A stretch of DNA of 39,626 nt from an uncultured Lachnospiraceae bacterium (GTDB taxonomy: Bacteria; Bacillota; Clostridia; Lachnospirales; Lachnospiraceae): contig CAUAFT010000020.1 of NCBI GenBank assembly GCA_958428365.1, positions 1-39,626 of the forward strand, written 5' to 3'. Below the pieces are notes generated by a model. The model searched no databases, was not told the origin of the DNA, and was given only the letters and a program-made list of their open reading frames with translations. Position numbers and translations under genes: made by a program. Of this stretch, positions 1-8,305 are shown in pieces. Within the stretch, counting starts at the first letter, position 1. The number at the start of each line of letters is the position of its first letter.

Positions 1-72
1 ATTCACAAATCTTATATCAGTTTTTGACGTTTACACAAAACTTGAAACGGTCTCAAATGAATAATTTACAAC

Positions 73-636
73 GCTGTAGTTCCCAGTTATTTCTTGGTAT
101 GATATAATCCAATCAGTTTTGATATCTTGCGAAAAACTGCTGTAGTTCCCAGTTATTTCTTGGTATGATATAATCCATCAGCGTATGTATTGCTGATGAC
201 ATGGGCTGTAGTTCCCAGTTATTTCTTGGTATGATATAATTACGGAGGAAAACATATGATTCAACCATTAGCTGTAGTTCCCAGTTATTTCTTGGTATGA
301 TATAATGGTACGGAATAAAATGTGTACCGACCGTCGGCTGTAGTTCCCAGTTATTTCTTGGTATGATATAACCAAACGTGCCCTCTTTTGTTACTGAGTC
401 ATGCTGTAGTTCCCAGTTATTTCTTGGTATGATATAATCGGGAAGCTATACGGCACCTAGCCCAGTATGCTGTAGTTCCCAGTTATTTCTTGGTATGATA
501 TAATTCTTGTAATGAGAACTATCAATAATATGATGCTGTAGTTCCCAGTTATTTCTTGGTATGATATAATATGAAACAAGGCACTATTGACATTTACACA
601 GCTGTAGTTCCCAGTTATTTCTTGGTATGATATAAT
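73..636 (+). CRISPR. Type II-C CRISPR array, 9 repeats and 8 spacers, with promoters inside the repeats
   Basis: Nine 36-bp repeats lie at 73-108, 139-174, 205-240, 271-306, 337-372, 403-438, 469-504, 535-570 and 601-636. All eight spacers are exactly 30 bp. The repeats are identical except repeat 5, whose last base (372) is C instead of T. The repeat begins GCTGTAGTTCCC, like other type II-C repeats, and ends TGATATAAT, a perfect extended -10 element; TTCCCA lies 17 bp upstream as a weak -35. Each repeat should therefore start transcription inside the spacer that follows it, as established for N. meningitidis II-C, giving guides of about 22-24 nt. The array converges on the cas genes. No terminal repeat is clearly degenerate, so the growing end cannot be decided. 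Positions 1-72 are AT-rich flank with no clear promoter. Confidence 0.98.
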
Positions 637-645
637 ACAGGGAAC

Positions 646-686
646 AAAAACCCCGCATAACTACTGGGATTATGCAGGGTTTTTTC
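646..686. terminator. Bidirectional terminator between CRISPR array and cas2
   Basis: An inverted repeat pairs 646-660 (AAAAACCCCGCATAA) with 670-685 (TTATGCAGGGTTTTTT), with one mismatch. It has a T run on the + strand and, read in reverse, a T run on the - strand. It can stop both the array transcript and the cas9-cas1-cas2 transcript, which meet here. Confidence 0.85.
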
Positions 687-736
687 TTAAAAAAATTATA
701 ACTAATTACTACTCTTTTTCGCCTCTTTTTATTCTT

Positions 737-1057
737 TTAAAAAATATTAATTAACTCTGTCGCCTCTTTTGTATCATCAAAAGTAGGTTCTCCTAAAAGA
801 ACATGAATAGACTCATACTGTTTCTCAGTAATTGTTAAAAGCCGGATAGAACCTTTTTTAGGTATATGCTGTTTCAACCGAGACTCATGCATTTCAACAG
901 AATCATTTCCATTACAAATCCTAGTATAAACTGAATATTGCACCATATGATATCCATCTTTCACCAAAAAATTCCGAAATTTTGTCGCTGCTTTTCTTTC
1001 TCCTGCCGTTCCAACCGGCAAATCAAAAAATACTATCATTCTCATAAATTTATTCAT
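737..1057 (-). CDS. cas2: CRISPR-associated endoribonuclease Cas2
   Basis: This 106-residue protein is the size of Cas2, the small partner that bridges two Cas1 dimers in the spacer integration complex. The N-terminus has the ferredoxin-like first strand ending in FFDLP (conserved Asp), followed by the family's FRNFLVKDGYHMVQYSVY region. Its start codon overlaps the cas1 stop by 8 nt, so translation is probably coupled. It is the last gene of the cas9-cas1-cas2 operon and ends before the terminator shared with the array. No csn2 or cas4 follows, which is what makes the locus II-C rather than II-A or II-B. Confidence 0.96.
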   Translation of the reverse strand: MNKFMRMIVFFDLPVGTAGERKAATKFRNFLVKDGYHMVQYSVYTRICNGNDSVEMHESRLKQHIPKKGSIRLLTITEKQYESIHVLLGEPTFDDTKEATELINIF

Positions 1058-1955
1058 AACGATGTACCTGTAATTCCATTAAGACGGGAAGTTCTAACTC
1101 ATCCCTGTTACCTTGCAAAGCACTACTATAACTTGCAACTACCTTATCAACGCAATTACTAAGTATATGTTTCTCTCCTTTTATCAGCATATCGTAATTC
1201 ACAATTCCATATAAATCCCTTTTTATCTCCGGAGTCAAAGCACTGTCCACCTCTGAAATGTCAAACTTTTTGGAAACATGTAAATCCACAACCGGACGAA
1301 ACACCTCAATTAAATCATCCGCAAGATTATAACTGTTCAACTCACTACAATGGAATAGTCCCAGCGAAGGTTCTAAACCATAGCATACAATCGAACGGGC
1401 TATCATCCCCCGAACGATTGCATAGCCATAGTTTAATGCCGAGTTGATAATATGATCCTCTCCTCTGGAAAATCCCAGACCATACATCTTACGAAAATAG
1501 AAGGCTGCTGCTTTCGCTTCTACATTTGTCTTATCCCCGGATTGCACTTCCTTCGTCATTTTCCTAAGCTCACTTCCACCTTCCAGTCCCAGTAAATCTA
1601 AACACAACGATTGGTTCTCTATTTTTTGAATAACAACTTGCTGCCAGAGTCGTTTTTGCTTCGGTTTTCCTAAATTCATCTGGCACTTCAATAATTTAAA
1701 GTGACGACTGTGGCGAACCATAGGAAGCAACACCGCATTAGGAAGATGTTTTTCATCACAGACATACAACGCAATTCCCATATCTGCAAGTTTTTGCAAA
1801 AAATAACTGGAAAATGTAACTGCCTGATTTTCAATCAAAATACTATTGATATCTTCCAGAGGAATCTGTACATCATCTGTTGCTCCAATCACTAACTGTT
1901 GATTTTTAATGTGTAATTTTTGTGCACTTTCAATTTTTAAATTTCGATAACCCAT
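1050..1955 (-). CDS. cas1: CRISPR-associated integrase Cas1 (type II)
   Basis: A 301-residue Cas1, the metal-dependent integrase that inserts new spacers with Cas2. The three expected metal ligands are visible: Glu146 in NVEAKAAAFYF, His202 in GLFHCSELN and Glu217 in DLIEVFRPVVD. Length and motifs match type II Cas1. The cas9 stop codon TAG is followed immediately by the cas1 ATG (TAGATG), so expression probably depends on reinitiation after cas9. All catalytic residues are present, so acquisition should be possible. Confidence 0.97.
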   Translation of the reverse strand: MGYRNLKIESAQKLHIKNQQLVIGATDDVQIPLEDINSILIENQAVTFSSYFLQKLADMGIALYVCDEKHLPNAVLLPMVRHSRHFKLLKCQMNLGKPKQKRLWQQVVIQKIENQSLCLDLLGLEGGSELRKMTKEVQSGDKTNVEAKAAAFYFRKMYGLGFSRGEDHIINSALNYGYAIVRGMIARSIVCYGLEPSLGLFHCSELNSYNLADDLIEVFRPVVDLHVSKKFDISEVDSALTPEIKRDLYGIVNYDMLIKGEKHILSNCVDKVVASYSSALQGNRDELELPVLMELQVHRYE

Positions 1956-4900
1956 CTAATGAAATCCCATTCTTTTTTCTTGCTTAACCTCGGAAATATT
2001 ACCAAGGACATCTACTTGATATTTTTTCAATTCTTTCAGTAATTGAATTCCCAAACCATCAAACTCATATCTATTATCATGGGCCTTGCAAGCAAAACTC
2101 GCAGTATGTATATTTGCCCCAATATAATAAACCATTTCTTTAATTAGAATAATTGGCGTTCCATCTTTATCTTTTACCTTCTTTCCCTTCGGATGCTTAA
2201 ACCCTATTAAGTCTCTTGAATACAGACTAAATAAAAAATTCTCATCCTTCATCTCTTTCCAATCATCATAAGGCTTATTCGCTACCACCGCCTTATTCGG
2301 CAACCGATTCTTCACCACATCCGACGTATAAACCGGAACAAAATAATACTTCCCATTCTCCTGGAACACATCCACACGAATCATCGCCCCATTCGCATTC
2401 TCCGCAATCCCTTTACCACCATTAATCTTCACACCAAGAGACATTTTCTTATAGAGCTTTACCTTCTTCACAACAGGACCCAACGTCCCATCCGCCTTCG
2501 GCTTATGAAAATCCTCCGCAAATGCCTTCTTCCCATCATTGTCATTCAATTCCAACTGCCTCTTCAAAGCATTATACAAAAGCATATCACTCTCTTTATT
2601 ATAATAACCCGCAATCTCTCCATCCTTATCCAGCTTCAACTCCGTAATCGGCGTCCTGGACAGAACATAACCCCCTTCTTCAAACACGGCTCCTCCATCC
2701 TCATAGTGTCTCGGACTCCGTATTGTATCCGCATGTGCCGCCCCAGTTACCTTATGGTTTGGCATCCTTGACACGAAGATTGGTCGAATATTTTCATATA
2801 CATCCTGTGGATAACGGAAAATATTCTGTACATCCGGGTGGGTATCCAGGAAATTTATCGGGTCTTCCCCCATACGCACTTCCAACTCATCCTTAAAATG
2901 CGGCCAAGGACTTGGAATCTGCGCACCATACCTCTCATCCCACTCTTCTCTCGTAAGTTCCGCCAGGGAAATAATCTCCCCGGTCTCCACATCCACAATC
3001 TCATAATCCGGCTTTGCCTGTCCCCGATATAAGACTTCTCTGTACTGCGTACTTCTGGAAATCTTTTGAATCATGCCATCGGTGCAGCAGGCAACCACCA
3101 CAGCATCCATGGCATGATGCCTGTCGGTGGAACGGTCTTTTTGCATCAGACCCCAGCGCTTTCTCAAATATGCCGTAATACTTCCATTCACTGCAAAGAC
3201 CTGCTTCTTCTTATTCGGGCGGTTCAGCGGTTCCATCTCCAGATTCTGGCGAATCATATTGTAAATTACACGGGTAATATACTTGGTATCATTCAGATTG
3301 CGTTCTTTGAACTCCTTACGATCCTCCTTCGTGAACTCCTTTTTCAACAGCTTTTGGCGCTTCTTATAATCTCGAATATAAGAGTTTACCATGGCTTCAT
3401 ATGCATTCCAACGAGCTGTATCTTGTCCAAAATACTCATATGGTATCCGGTTTCCTTTCTCCCGGTTCGCCTGAGAGGTTACCAGTACCTTATTTCGATA
3501 ACTGTCATCAAATATAATACTATAAGGCAGAATGTGGTCGATATCATAACCCGGCTCAAACAGCTTTTCCAGCGGAATCTTTTCTCCGGTATAGAAACAA
3601 AATCCCTGCTGATCATGCCAAAGACGATATTTTAAGATATCCTGTCCCTTCGGATACAGAATTCCCAACTCTTGAATCTCCTTTTTCGCCGCCTCATTCT
3701 TTTTCCTGTTTTCTTCCATCTGTTTTTCCATCTTCTTGCGGTCGGTGAAATTTCTGGACATCTCTCTGGCAAGCTCAATACTGATTGCCTGAGGACTTCC
3801 ATATTTCATAATAATCGCATTAATGACTTTCACAGTCTGAGATACGGAACGTTTTACCACCGGGTTGGTAATCTCATTTATAATCTCTGAAATATGCTCT
3901 CCCTTTAACAAATGGCTCTTCTTTCCACGATTGTCATTCTTAAAATCATACCCGGCTTCTTCACATGCCTTATCATAAGTCATCCCATCCATCAAATAAG
4001 GTTCAATTTTTTTCATCGCCTTTAAAGACAGATGCTGGAACTTACTCGGTGTCAACTCCAAGAGAGAATCCCCCAATTCCTGCGGAAGTCCGATTTTTTC
4101 AAATTCCTGCATACGGCTGTCATCATTTTTATAAAAAGTCAGAATCGTGCCAATCTGGTCTAACAGTTCCCGTCCCTCTTCCTCAGACAAGGTATCCAGA
4201 TAACTTCCCAACTTCTTCTTATATTCATAAGTATTGGACATACTGATGAACCTGGTATTTTCCGTGGATTTGATAACCGCGTCTTCCTCTACGGTTTCTG
4301 CCTCTTTGGAGCTTCCTTTTTTCTTCATATTATAATTCAGCGTATTGAACCGTTCTTCATTTTCAAGCTTCAACTTCTTGCGAACTGCCGCATACTTCAC
4401 TTCCTTTTGTGTATACAGCATTTCCAATACAAGTTCCCGCTCCTCTTTCGTCAGGTTTCTGGACCTTCCGTCCATATGTACCAATTTCAAATGGTTGATT
4501 TTCTGCAACGCAACAAAAAGCTCAGCCGTATACGTCGCCTTAGCCGCACGGCGTTCTCCCGCTTCCCTCTCAAAAGTACAAAAACCTACCCGATCCTCAA
4601 ACCCGTTCATCGCATAAGGACTTGGTGTTCCGTCTGCCTGATTTCCAGGTCCCAAATCGAAGGAACGCTGGCTCAGCATAATTTCTAAAAATCTTTCTTC
4701 CAGCTCCTTTGTCGCCTTCGCATTGCCAAATGTTCTCTGACAGTCAAATAAGACATGAACCTCTTCTTCCAGCAAATCTCTTAACATGGTATGTCTGTAA
4801 TCATCTGCCTTATTCCGGGGAGTGAGCTGATATCCCTCTTCCAGCCAATCACAATCCGTACGAAATGCCCTGTCTTTATAAATCATCTCCCCTACTGTAC

Positions 4901-5399
4901 GGTAGCCACATTCCTCCATGAGTTTCTTATTCTCCTTTGTGGCAGTTAAGACCTTTCCGTTATCTCCCTCTTTTTCTTCCGATTTCCTCGTAGAGCGAAA
5001 TCCTCTGTGCTTCGCAATATGAAGCAGCACCTGCGCAAACTCTTCGTCTTTCAACTTCCGATCCAGCCCTTCATAACGAAGCTGGTAGACATCTGGCAAG
5101 TTCGGAGCATGATACCTCTTCATAAAATCCTCTATAGAAATAAGTCCCTCCTGCTCAAACAGCCACTTAATGCGATCCAGACGATGCCGTCTTCTGCGCA
5201 GCCTTCTTCTTGTTGTTCTCGCATCACGGCGCGCAGCAGCAAGGGGATCTCCGGTCTTTGGCACCTCCGCCGCATCAAAGATACGGACTCCCAAATCCAA
5301 TATCCGAATCGGTTCATCCTGGCTATTGTTCTCCAATACTGCCCATCCTACGGAAGTAATTCCAATATCAAGACCTATCCTGTAATTTTTGTGTTCCAT
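1956..5399 (-). CDS. cas9: CRISPR-associated endonuclease Cas9 (type II-C)
   Basis: An RNA-guided DNA endonuclease of 1147 residues, within the range of smaller type II-C Cas9 proteins. In order: RuvC-I with Asp11 (GLDIG), an arginine-rich bridge helix (about residues 57-75), an alpha-helical recognition lobe, RuvC-II with Glu542 (SIELAREMSRN), HNH with His622 (DIDHILPYS) and Asn645, RuvC-III with His762 and Asp765 (HHAMDAVVVAC), and a C-terminal PAM-interacting region. All catalytic residues are intact. I chose the ATG at 5399, preceded by AAGGGAG, over an in-frame ATG 27 nt upstream that lacks a ribosome binding site. The tracrRNA gene lies 50 nt upstream on the same strand and may supply the promoter by readthrough. 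The PAM cannot be read from the sequence. Confidence 0.98.
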   Translation of the reverse strand: MEHKNYRIGLDIGITSVGWAVLENNSQDEPIRILDLGVRIFDAAEVPKTGDPLAAARRDARTTRRRLRRRRHRLDRIKWLFEQEGLISIEDFMKRYHAPNLPDVYQLRYEGLDRKLKDEEFAQVLLHIAKHRGFRSTRKSEEKEGDNGKVLTATKENKKLMEECGYRTVGEMIYKDRAFRTDCDWLEEGYQLTPRNKADDYRHTMLRDLLEEEVHVLFDCQRTFGNAKATKELEERFLEIMLSQRSFDLGPGNQADGTPSPYAMNGFEDRVGFCTFEREAGERRAAKATYTAELFVALQKINHLKLVHMDGRSRNLTKEERELVLEMLYTQKEVKYAAVRKKLKLENEERFNTLNYNMKKKGSSKEAETVEEDAVIKSTENTRFISMSNTYEYKKKLGSYLDTLSEEEGRELLDQIGTILTFYKNDDSRMQEFEKIGLPQELGDSLLELTPSKFQHLSLKAMKKIEPYLMDGMTYDKACEEAGYDFKNDNRGKKSHLLKGEHISEIINEITNPVVKRSVSQTVKVINAIIMKYGSPQAISIELAREMSRNFTDRKKMEKQMEENRKKNEAAKKEIQELGILYPKGQDILKYRLWHDQQGFCFYTGEKIPLEKLFEPGYDIDHILPYSIIFDDSYRNKVLVTSQANREKGNRIPYEYFGQDTARWNAYEAMVNSYIRDYKKRQKLLKKEFTKEDRKEFKERNLNDTKYITRVIYNMIRQNLEMEPLNRPNKKKQVFAVNGSITAYLRKRWGLMQKDRSTDRHHAMDAVVVACCTDGMIQKISRSTQYREVLYRGQAKPDYEIVDVETGEIISLAELTREEWDERYGAQIPSPWPHFKDELEVRMGEDPINFLDTHPDVQNIFRYPQDVYENIRPIFVSRMPNHKVTGAAHADTIRSPRHYEDGGAVFEEGGYVLSRTPITELKLDKDGEIAGYYNKESDMLLYNALKRQLELNDNDGKKAFAEDFHKPKADGTLGPVVKKVKLYKKMSLGVKINGGKGIAENANGAMIRVDVFQENGKYYFVPVYTSDVVKNRLPNKAVVANKPYDDWKEMKDENFLFSLYSRDLIGFKHPKGKKVKDKDGTPIILIKEMVYYIGANIHTASFACKAHDNRYEFDGLGIQLLKELKKYQVDVLGNISEVKQEKRMGFH

Positions 5400-5448
5400 A
5401 ACAATCTTCTCCCTTCTCTGAACCACTTTTTTGTGGGACTTTTGATGA

Positions 5449-5541
5449 TAAAAGATAATCCCATTCCGAAGAATGGGATTAGAGCTTTTCGGTGTTCTAC
5501 CGTACTGTAGAAACCATTTATTTCTTGGTATAATATAATGT
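5449..5541 (-). ncRNA. tracrRNA
   Basis: The - strand carries an anti-repeat complementary to the CRISPR repeat. Read on the + strand, 5505-5539 matches repeat positions 2-36 at 30 of 35 bases. Downstream on the - strand comes a small nexus hairpin (CGGT/ACCG around AGAAC). Then comes a perfect 10-bp stem (AATCCCATTC/GAATGGGATT, 5457-5480) with a TTCG loop, followed by ATCTTTTATC, which should be the 3' end. Order, spacing and strand match type II-C tracrRNAs. The 5' end is inferred from the promoter at 5548-5576; the 3' end may extend through a weaker CCAC/GTGG hairpin near 5430. Confidence 0.92.
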
Positions 5542-5547
5542 AGTTAT

Positions 5548-5576
5548 ATTATACTGTAATTCCCATTTTCTGTAAA
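5548..5576 (-). promoter_or_regulatory. Promoter of tracrRNA (and possibly cas9)
   Basis: On the - strand, -35 TTTACA (5571-5576), a 17-bp spacer, and -10 TATAAT (5548-5553). This predicts a start near 5541, just before the anti-repeat. The -35 lies only 7 bp beyond the stop codon of the upstream 168-residue gene. Confidence 0.85.
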
Positions 5577-5583
5577 CAAAATT

Positions 5584-6090
5584 TTACAATTTTCTCGGAG
5601 AAAACCGCTCAAAAAGCGTCATTAGATTCGCCGTTTTGTCATCCTTATATTCCGCATCAACCTCCGGCTGTTGTACGACAAGTCTTTCATAGAGTTCTTC
5701 CACTCCTCCCAACATATACCTTTCAAACATTCTGTTATACTTATCGAACTCTTCCTTCGTTTCCACCCCGCGAAACGCTCTCTTAATACATTTCTCATGG
5801 TCTTCCTCGCCCGCCGATTCCAACATCAACATCATCTGCATAATAAAATCCAAATCTTCCTTTGCATTCGACATCTGCTCTCCGAAAATCGCTTTTGGTT
5901 CAAACGGAGCATTGTCTGGCTCTGCCTTCCTGTCAATGCGAAAACCAACAACTGTTGCCAGGACATACAAATCAATCAGTCTCCTAAAATAACTGTGTTC
6001 ATAATCATTCAGCGCCCACATCTCACTGACCATCCTTGCATGTTTTCCTTGAAACTTATATTCCCTTCGGAAAAATTCATACTCAGCCAT
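5584..6090 (-). CDS. Unknown 168-residue protein, last gene of the Ssp-like defence operon
   Basis: I do not recognise a family for this protein. It is 168 residues, soluble and predicted mostly helical, with an acidic middle section (AKEDLDFIMQMMLMLESAGEED). A basic/aromatic N-terminal part (FQGKHARMVSEMW) is followed by a hydrophobic stretch (LIDLYVLATVVGFRIDRKAEPD). The start at 6090 is chosen because GAGGGGG lies 9 nt upstream; it overlaps the end of the SMC-like ATPase gene by 8 nt, so the two are translationally coupled and probably interact. The position suggests an effector or a regulatory subunit of the ATPase. It does not resemble DndE. No terminator separates it from the tracrRNA promoter. 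Confidence 0.8.
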   Translation of the reverse strand: MAEYEFFRREYKFQGKHARMVSEMWALNDYEHSYFRRLIDLYVLATVVGFRIDRKAEPDNAPFEPKAIFGEQMSNAKEDLDFIMQMMLMLESAGEEDHEKCIKRAFRGVETKEEFDKYNRMFERYMLGGVEELYERLVVQQPEVDAEYKDDKTANLMTLFERFSPRKL

Positions 6091-8113
6091 CAAAAGACAC
6101 CCCCTCTTCTTTTTTAATGGATGCAAAAGATTCCTCCGCTTTTTTCTCAATGCTATAGGCTTTTCCCACATACTCATCCAACTTCGTATAAGCCCAATCC
6201 TTTTTCAGCATAAAGATAATCACCTGTTCCGACACCTCCGGCAAAACCTTTGCAATTAATTCAATATTCTCATCTCCCAGCTTGGAAAACGGACCATCCA
6301 ACACAATCGGAAGCGTATCACTCCCCTCTGACTCCTGTCCTAAGCGTTCCGCCTTTTTTCTCCTGCTGAAATCCATAATCGTCACAATAAAAGCAAAGTT
6401 ACGGGCAATCTTTTCCCCTTCCGAAAGATTGCGCTCCTCTCTATAACCCTGATTCGTGCGATAAAGCATCTGAATATCATAGTTCGGCGTCAATTCTATC
6501 TTTTTATCCTTCGCATTGAACATCCGGGAAAAATTAACCTGAATCTGCTGATTTAATTCCAGAAAAATCTTCCTCTCCTGTGCCGAGAATTCCTTGTCCA
6601 GCTTCTGATATAATTCCTCCGCAAGCTCCAGCCGGCTTCTCCAACGTTTATTTTCAGTATCTTTAGCCTCTAAGGTCTGCATCTCTTTTTCAATGCTATA
6701 ATATCTCTTCTGATAAGACTCTATCTGACCCTCTTTTTGTCCCTTCTCTCTGGAAAAACGCTGGATTTCCTGCTGATAGAACCTCTGCTTTTCTCTTCTT
6801 CCTGCAAAATCAATATGTTCATCTAACTTTTTCTGTAATACGGCATATCGATTATAGGAATCGTTATATTCCCGGACACTCTCATCCATCTTTTTTGCAT
6901 ATTCCTCGATTTCCTCTGCCACACCTGTATTTTTGTGTTTCCATCGGCTCGCACTTCTTTCAAAATCCCCCAGAATAGAACCAATGTCCGCCGGATAAAG
7001 GTATTTCCTCTGCTCCATCAGACAGAAAAACTCGTCGTTTCCTTCATGGACAGGATTTCCGCAGATACAGGTGCCCTTTTGGATAATATAATCAATGGTT
7101 GCCTGGCGCATATATGGAATATCCCTCCGCTCTACCTTCGTCTCCTTTAACATCTTCATACACGCATCAATCAAAGGTTCCGAAAACACCATAAATGCCT
7201 TGTCACTAAATGCATTGACCAGCATCTTATAATTTGTCATACACTGTTTTTGTTGTGAATTGCAAAGAGCCTGCAAATGTTTTTGCTTTGACTGCAATTC
7301 TTCCGTATTTTTATTCTGTTCTAAGAATCGGTCAATCTCCTGTCGTTTCTGCTCATAATTCTGTATATTGATATCCAGAGTCTCAATATCTTTTTTCAGG
7401 GATTCTATCGTCCGCTCAATTTTCTTTTGTTCCTCCACCAGATTGTCATACATCACCCCGGAACCGCTGATTTTAGAGCGGAACTTTTTAATAACAGAAT
7501 TAGCACCCATATCCTTTAAGTGATACATAGCAGACTGATATGCGGAAAGCCCTGTCAGTATATGTACGGAATCTTTGATGTTTTCTTTTACACCTCCAAC
7601 ACTTACATCATTCCAACGCTCCCCGTCAAAGAGAAAATAATGTGACAGATTCATCGGAAAGAGTTCATTAATCAGATTTTCAATCTCATAATCCTCCACC
7701 GTGATGAAGCTGTCCATATCCTCCAGGTTCGTAATCACCATCGACAGCTTATTCTGGAACTCCCGTGCTTCCATCTTCGGAAAAACCCTTGTATAAGAGG
7801 TTTCCCTGGTGATTATATAGCGTTTTTCCTCATCCACTGCTGCAATTTCGACCTTTACACTGGCACGGCTATTGGCATCCATCATCTCCAAAATATCATT
7901 ATTCAAAAGCTGATAATCCGACTTCCCCTTCAATGCACTGGTCATAAGCCTCCCATATAACCCCCAGCGAAACGCCTGTGCAATCGTCGTCTTTCCCACG
8001 GTATTATCCCCTAATACTATCGTGACATTTTTCTTCTCATCACAACTGAAGTCGATGCGGTTCACACCCTTATACCGCATAAAGTTGTGCATCGTAATAC
8101 TTTCAAATTTCAT
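6083..8113 (-). CDS. DndD/Rad50-like SMC-type ATPase
   Basis: A 676-residue SMC-like ATPase. Visible parts: Walker A GDNTVGKTT (residues 35-43), a long coiled-coil (about 215-300 and 395-510), a hook-like CxC (Cys349, Cys351 in GTCICGNP), the ABC signature NLSEGEK (562-568) and Walker B LPIVLDGPF (601-609). Layout and length match DndD, the ATPase of DNA phosphorothioation, and more broadly the SbcC/Rad50 group. The start has AAGGGGG 7 nt upstream. It lies between the 49-residue gene and the 168-residue gene in the same operon as ssp-like genes. Canonical Ssp systems use SspC as their ATPase, so a second DndD-like ATPase is unexpected. It could belong to a second restriction module or assist the modification complex. 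Confidence 0.9.
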   Translation of the reverse strand: MKFESITMHNFMRYKGVNRIDFSCDEKKNVTIVLGDNTVGKTTIAQAFRWGLYGRLMTSALKGKSDYQLLNNDILEMMDANSRASVKVEIAAVDEEKRYIITRETSYTRVFPKMEAREFQNKLSMVITNLEDMDSFITVEDYEIENLINELFPMNLSHYFLFDGERWNDVSVGGVKENIKDSVHILTGLSAYQSAMYHLKDMGANSVIKKFRSKISGSGVMYDNLVEEQKKIERTIESLKKDIETLDINIQNYEQKRQEIDRFLEQNKNTEELQSKQKHLQALCNSQQKQCMTNYKMLVNAFSDKAFMVFSEPLIDACMKMLKETKVERRDIPYMRQATIDYIIQKGTCICGNPVHEGNDEFFCLMEQRKYLYPADIGSILGDFERSASRWKHKNTGVAEEIEEYAKKMDESVREYNDSYNRYAVLQKKLDEHIDFAGRREKQRFYQQEIQRFSREKGQKEGQIESYQKRYYSIEKEMQTLEAKDTENKRWRSRLELAEELYQKLDKEFSAQERKIFLELNQQIQVNFSRMFNAKDKKIELTPNYDIQMLYRTNQGYREERNLSEGEKIARNFAFIVTIMDFSRRKKAERLGQESEGSDTLPIVLDGPFSKLGDENIELIAKVLPEVSEQVIIFMLKKDWAYTKLDEYVGKAYSIEKKAEESFASIKKEEGVSFDG

Positions 8114-8130
8114 AAAAACCCCCTTATCTC

Positions 8131-8280
8131 CTATAATTGCCTTGCGTACTCCACAATCACCTTTTGTATCTCTTCCGACATCTTCTGATCGGTCTTTGCC
8201 TTACTTCTGAGATTTTTACGCTCCATATGTAAGACTTCAAAGGTCAGAGTCCGAAGAAGGCTTTCCTTTGTTTTTCCCAT
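8131..8280 (-). CDS. Small 49-residue protein in the Ssp-like operon
   Basis: A short reading frame of 49 codons begins MGKTKESLLRTLTFEVLHME and ends VIVEYARQL. An excellent ribosome binding site (AGGAGG, 7 nt before the ATG at 8280) supports translation. It lies 25 nt after the sspE-like stop and 17 nt before the ATPase start, so it is part of the operon. The protein is basic and predicted to be two helices, without transmembrane segments. I recognise no family. It may be a small adaptor of the SMC-like ATPase, in the way DndE is a small partner of the Dnd complex; that is inference from position only. Confidence 0.82.
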   Translation of the reverse strand: MGKTKESLLRTLTFEVLHMERKNLRSKAKTDQKMSEEIQKVIVEYARQL

Positions 8281-8305
8281 ATCAATACCTCCTGTTTACA
8301 TCTGT

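Noticed and set aside
1..72. TTGACG in the flank before repeat 1 as an array leader promoter
   Set aside because: No -10 element lies at a suitable distance, and the repeat-internal promoters make a leader promoter unnecessary.
1956..5426. Cas9 start at 5426 (adding nine residues)
   Set aside because: It has no ribosome binding site, and the family N-terminus begins a few residues before the RuvC Asp, fitting the ATG at 5399.
1956..5480. The sequence GAATGGGATT occurs both in the tracrRNA 3' hairpin and at the end of cas9
   Set aside because: Ten bases of match within several kilobases is expected by chance and the cas9 copy is coding.
5584..6090. Reading the 168-residue gene as dndE
   Set aside because: It is longer than DndE and shows none of its N-terminal basic pattern. 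Position alone is not enough.
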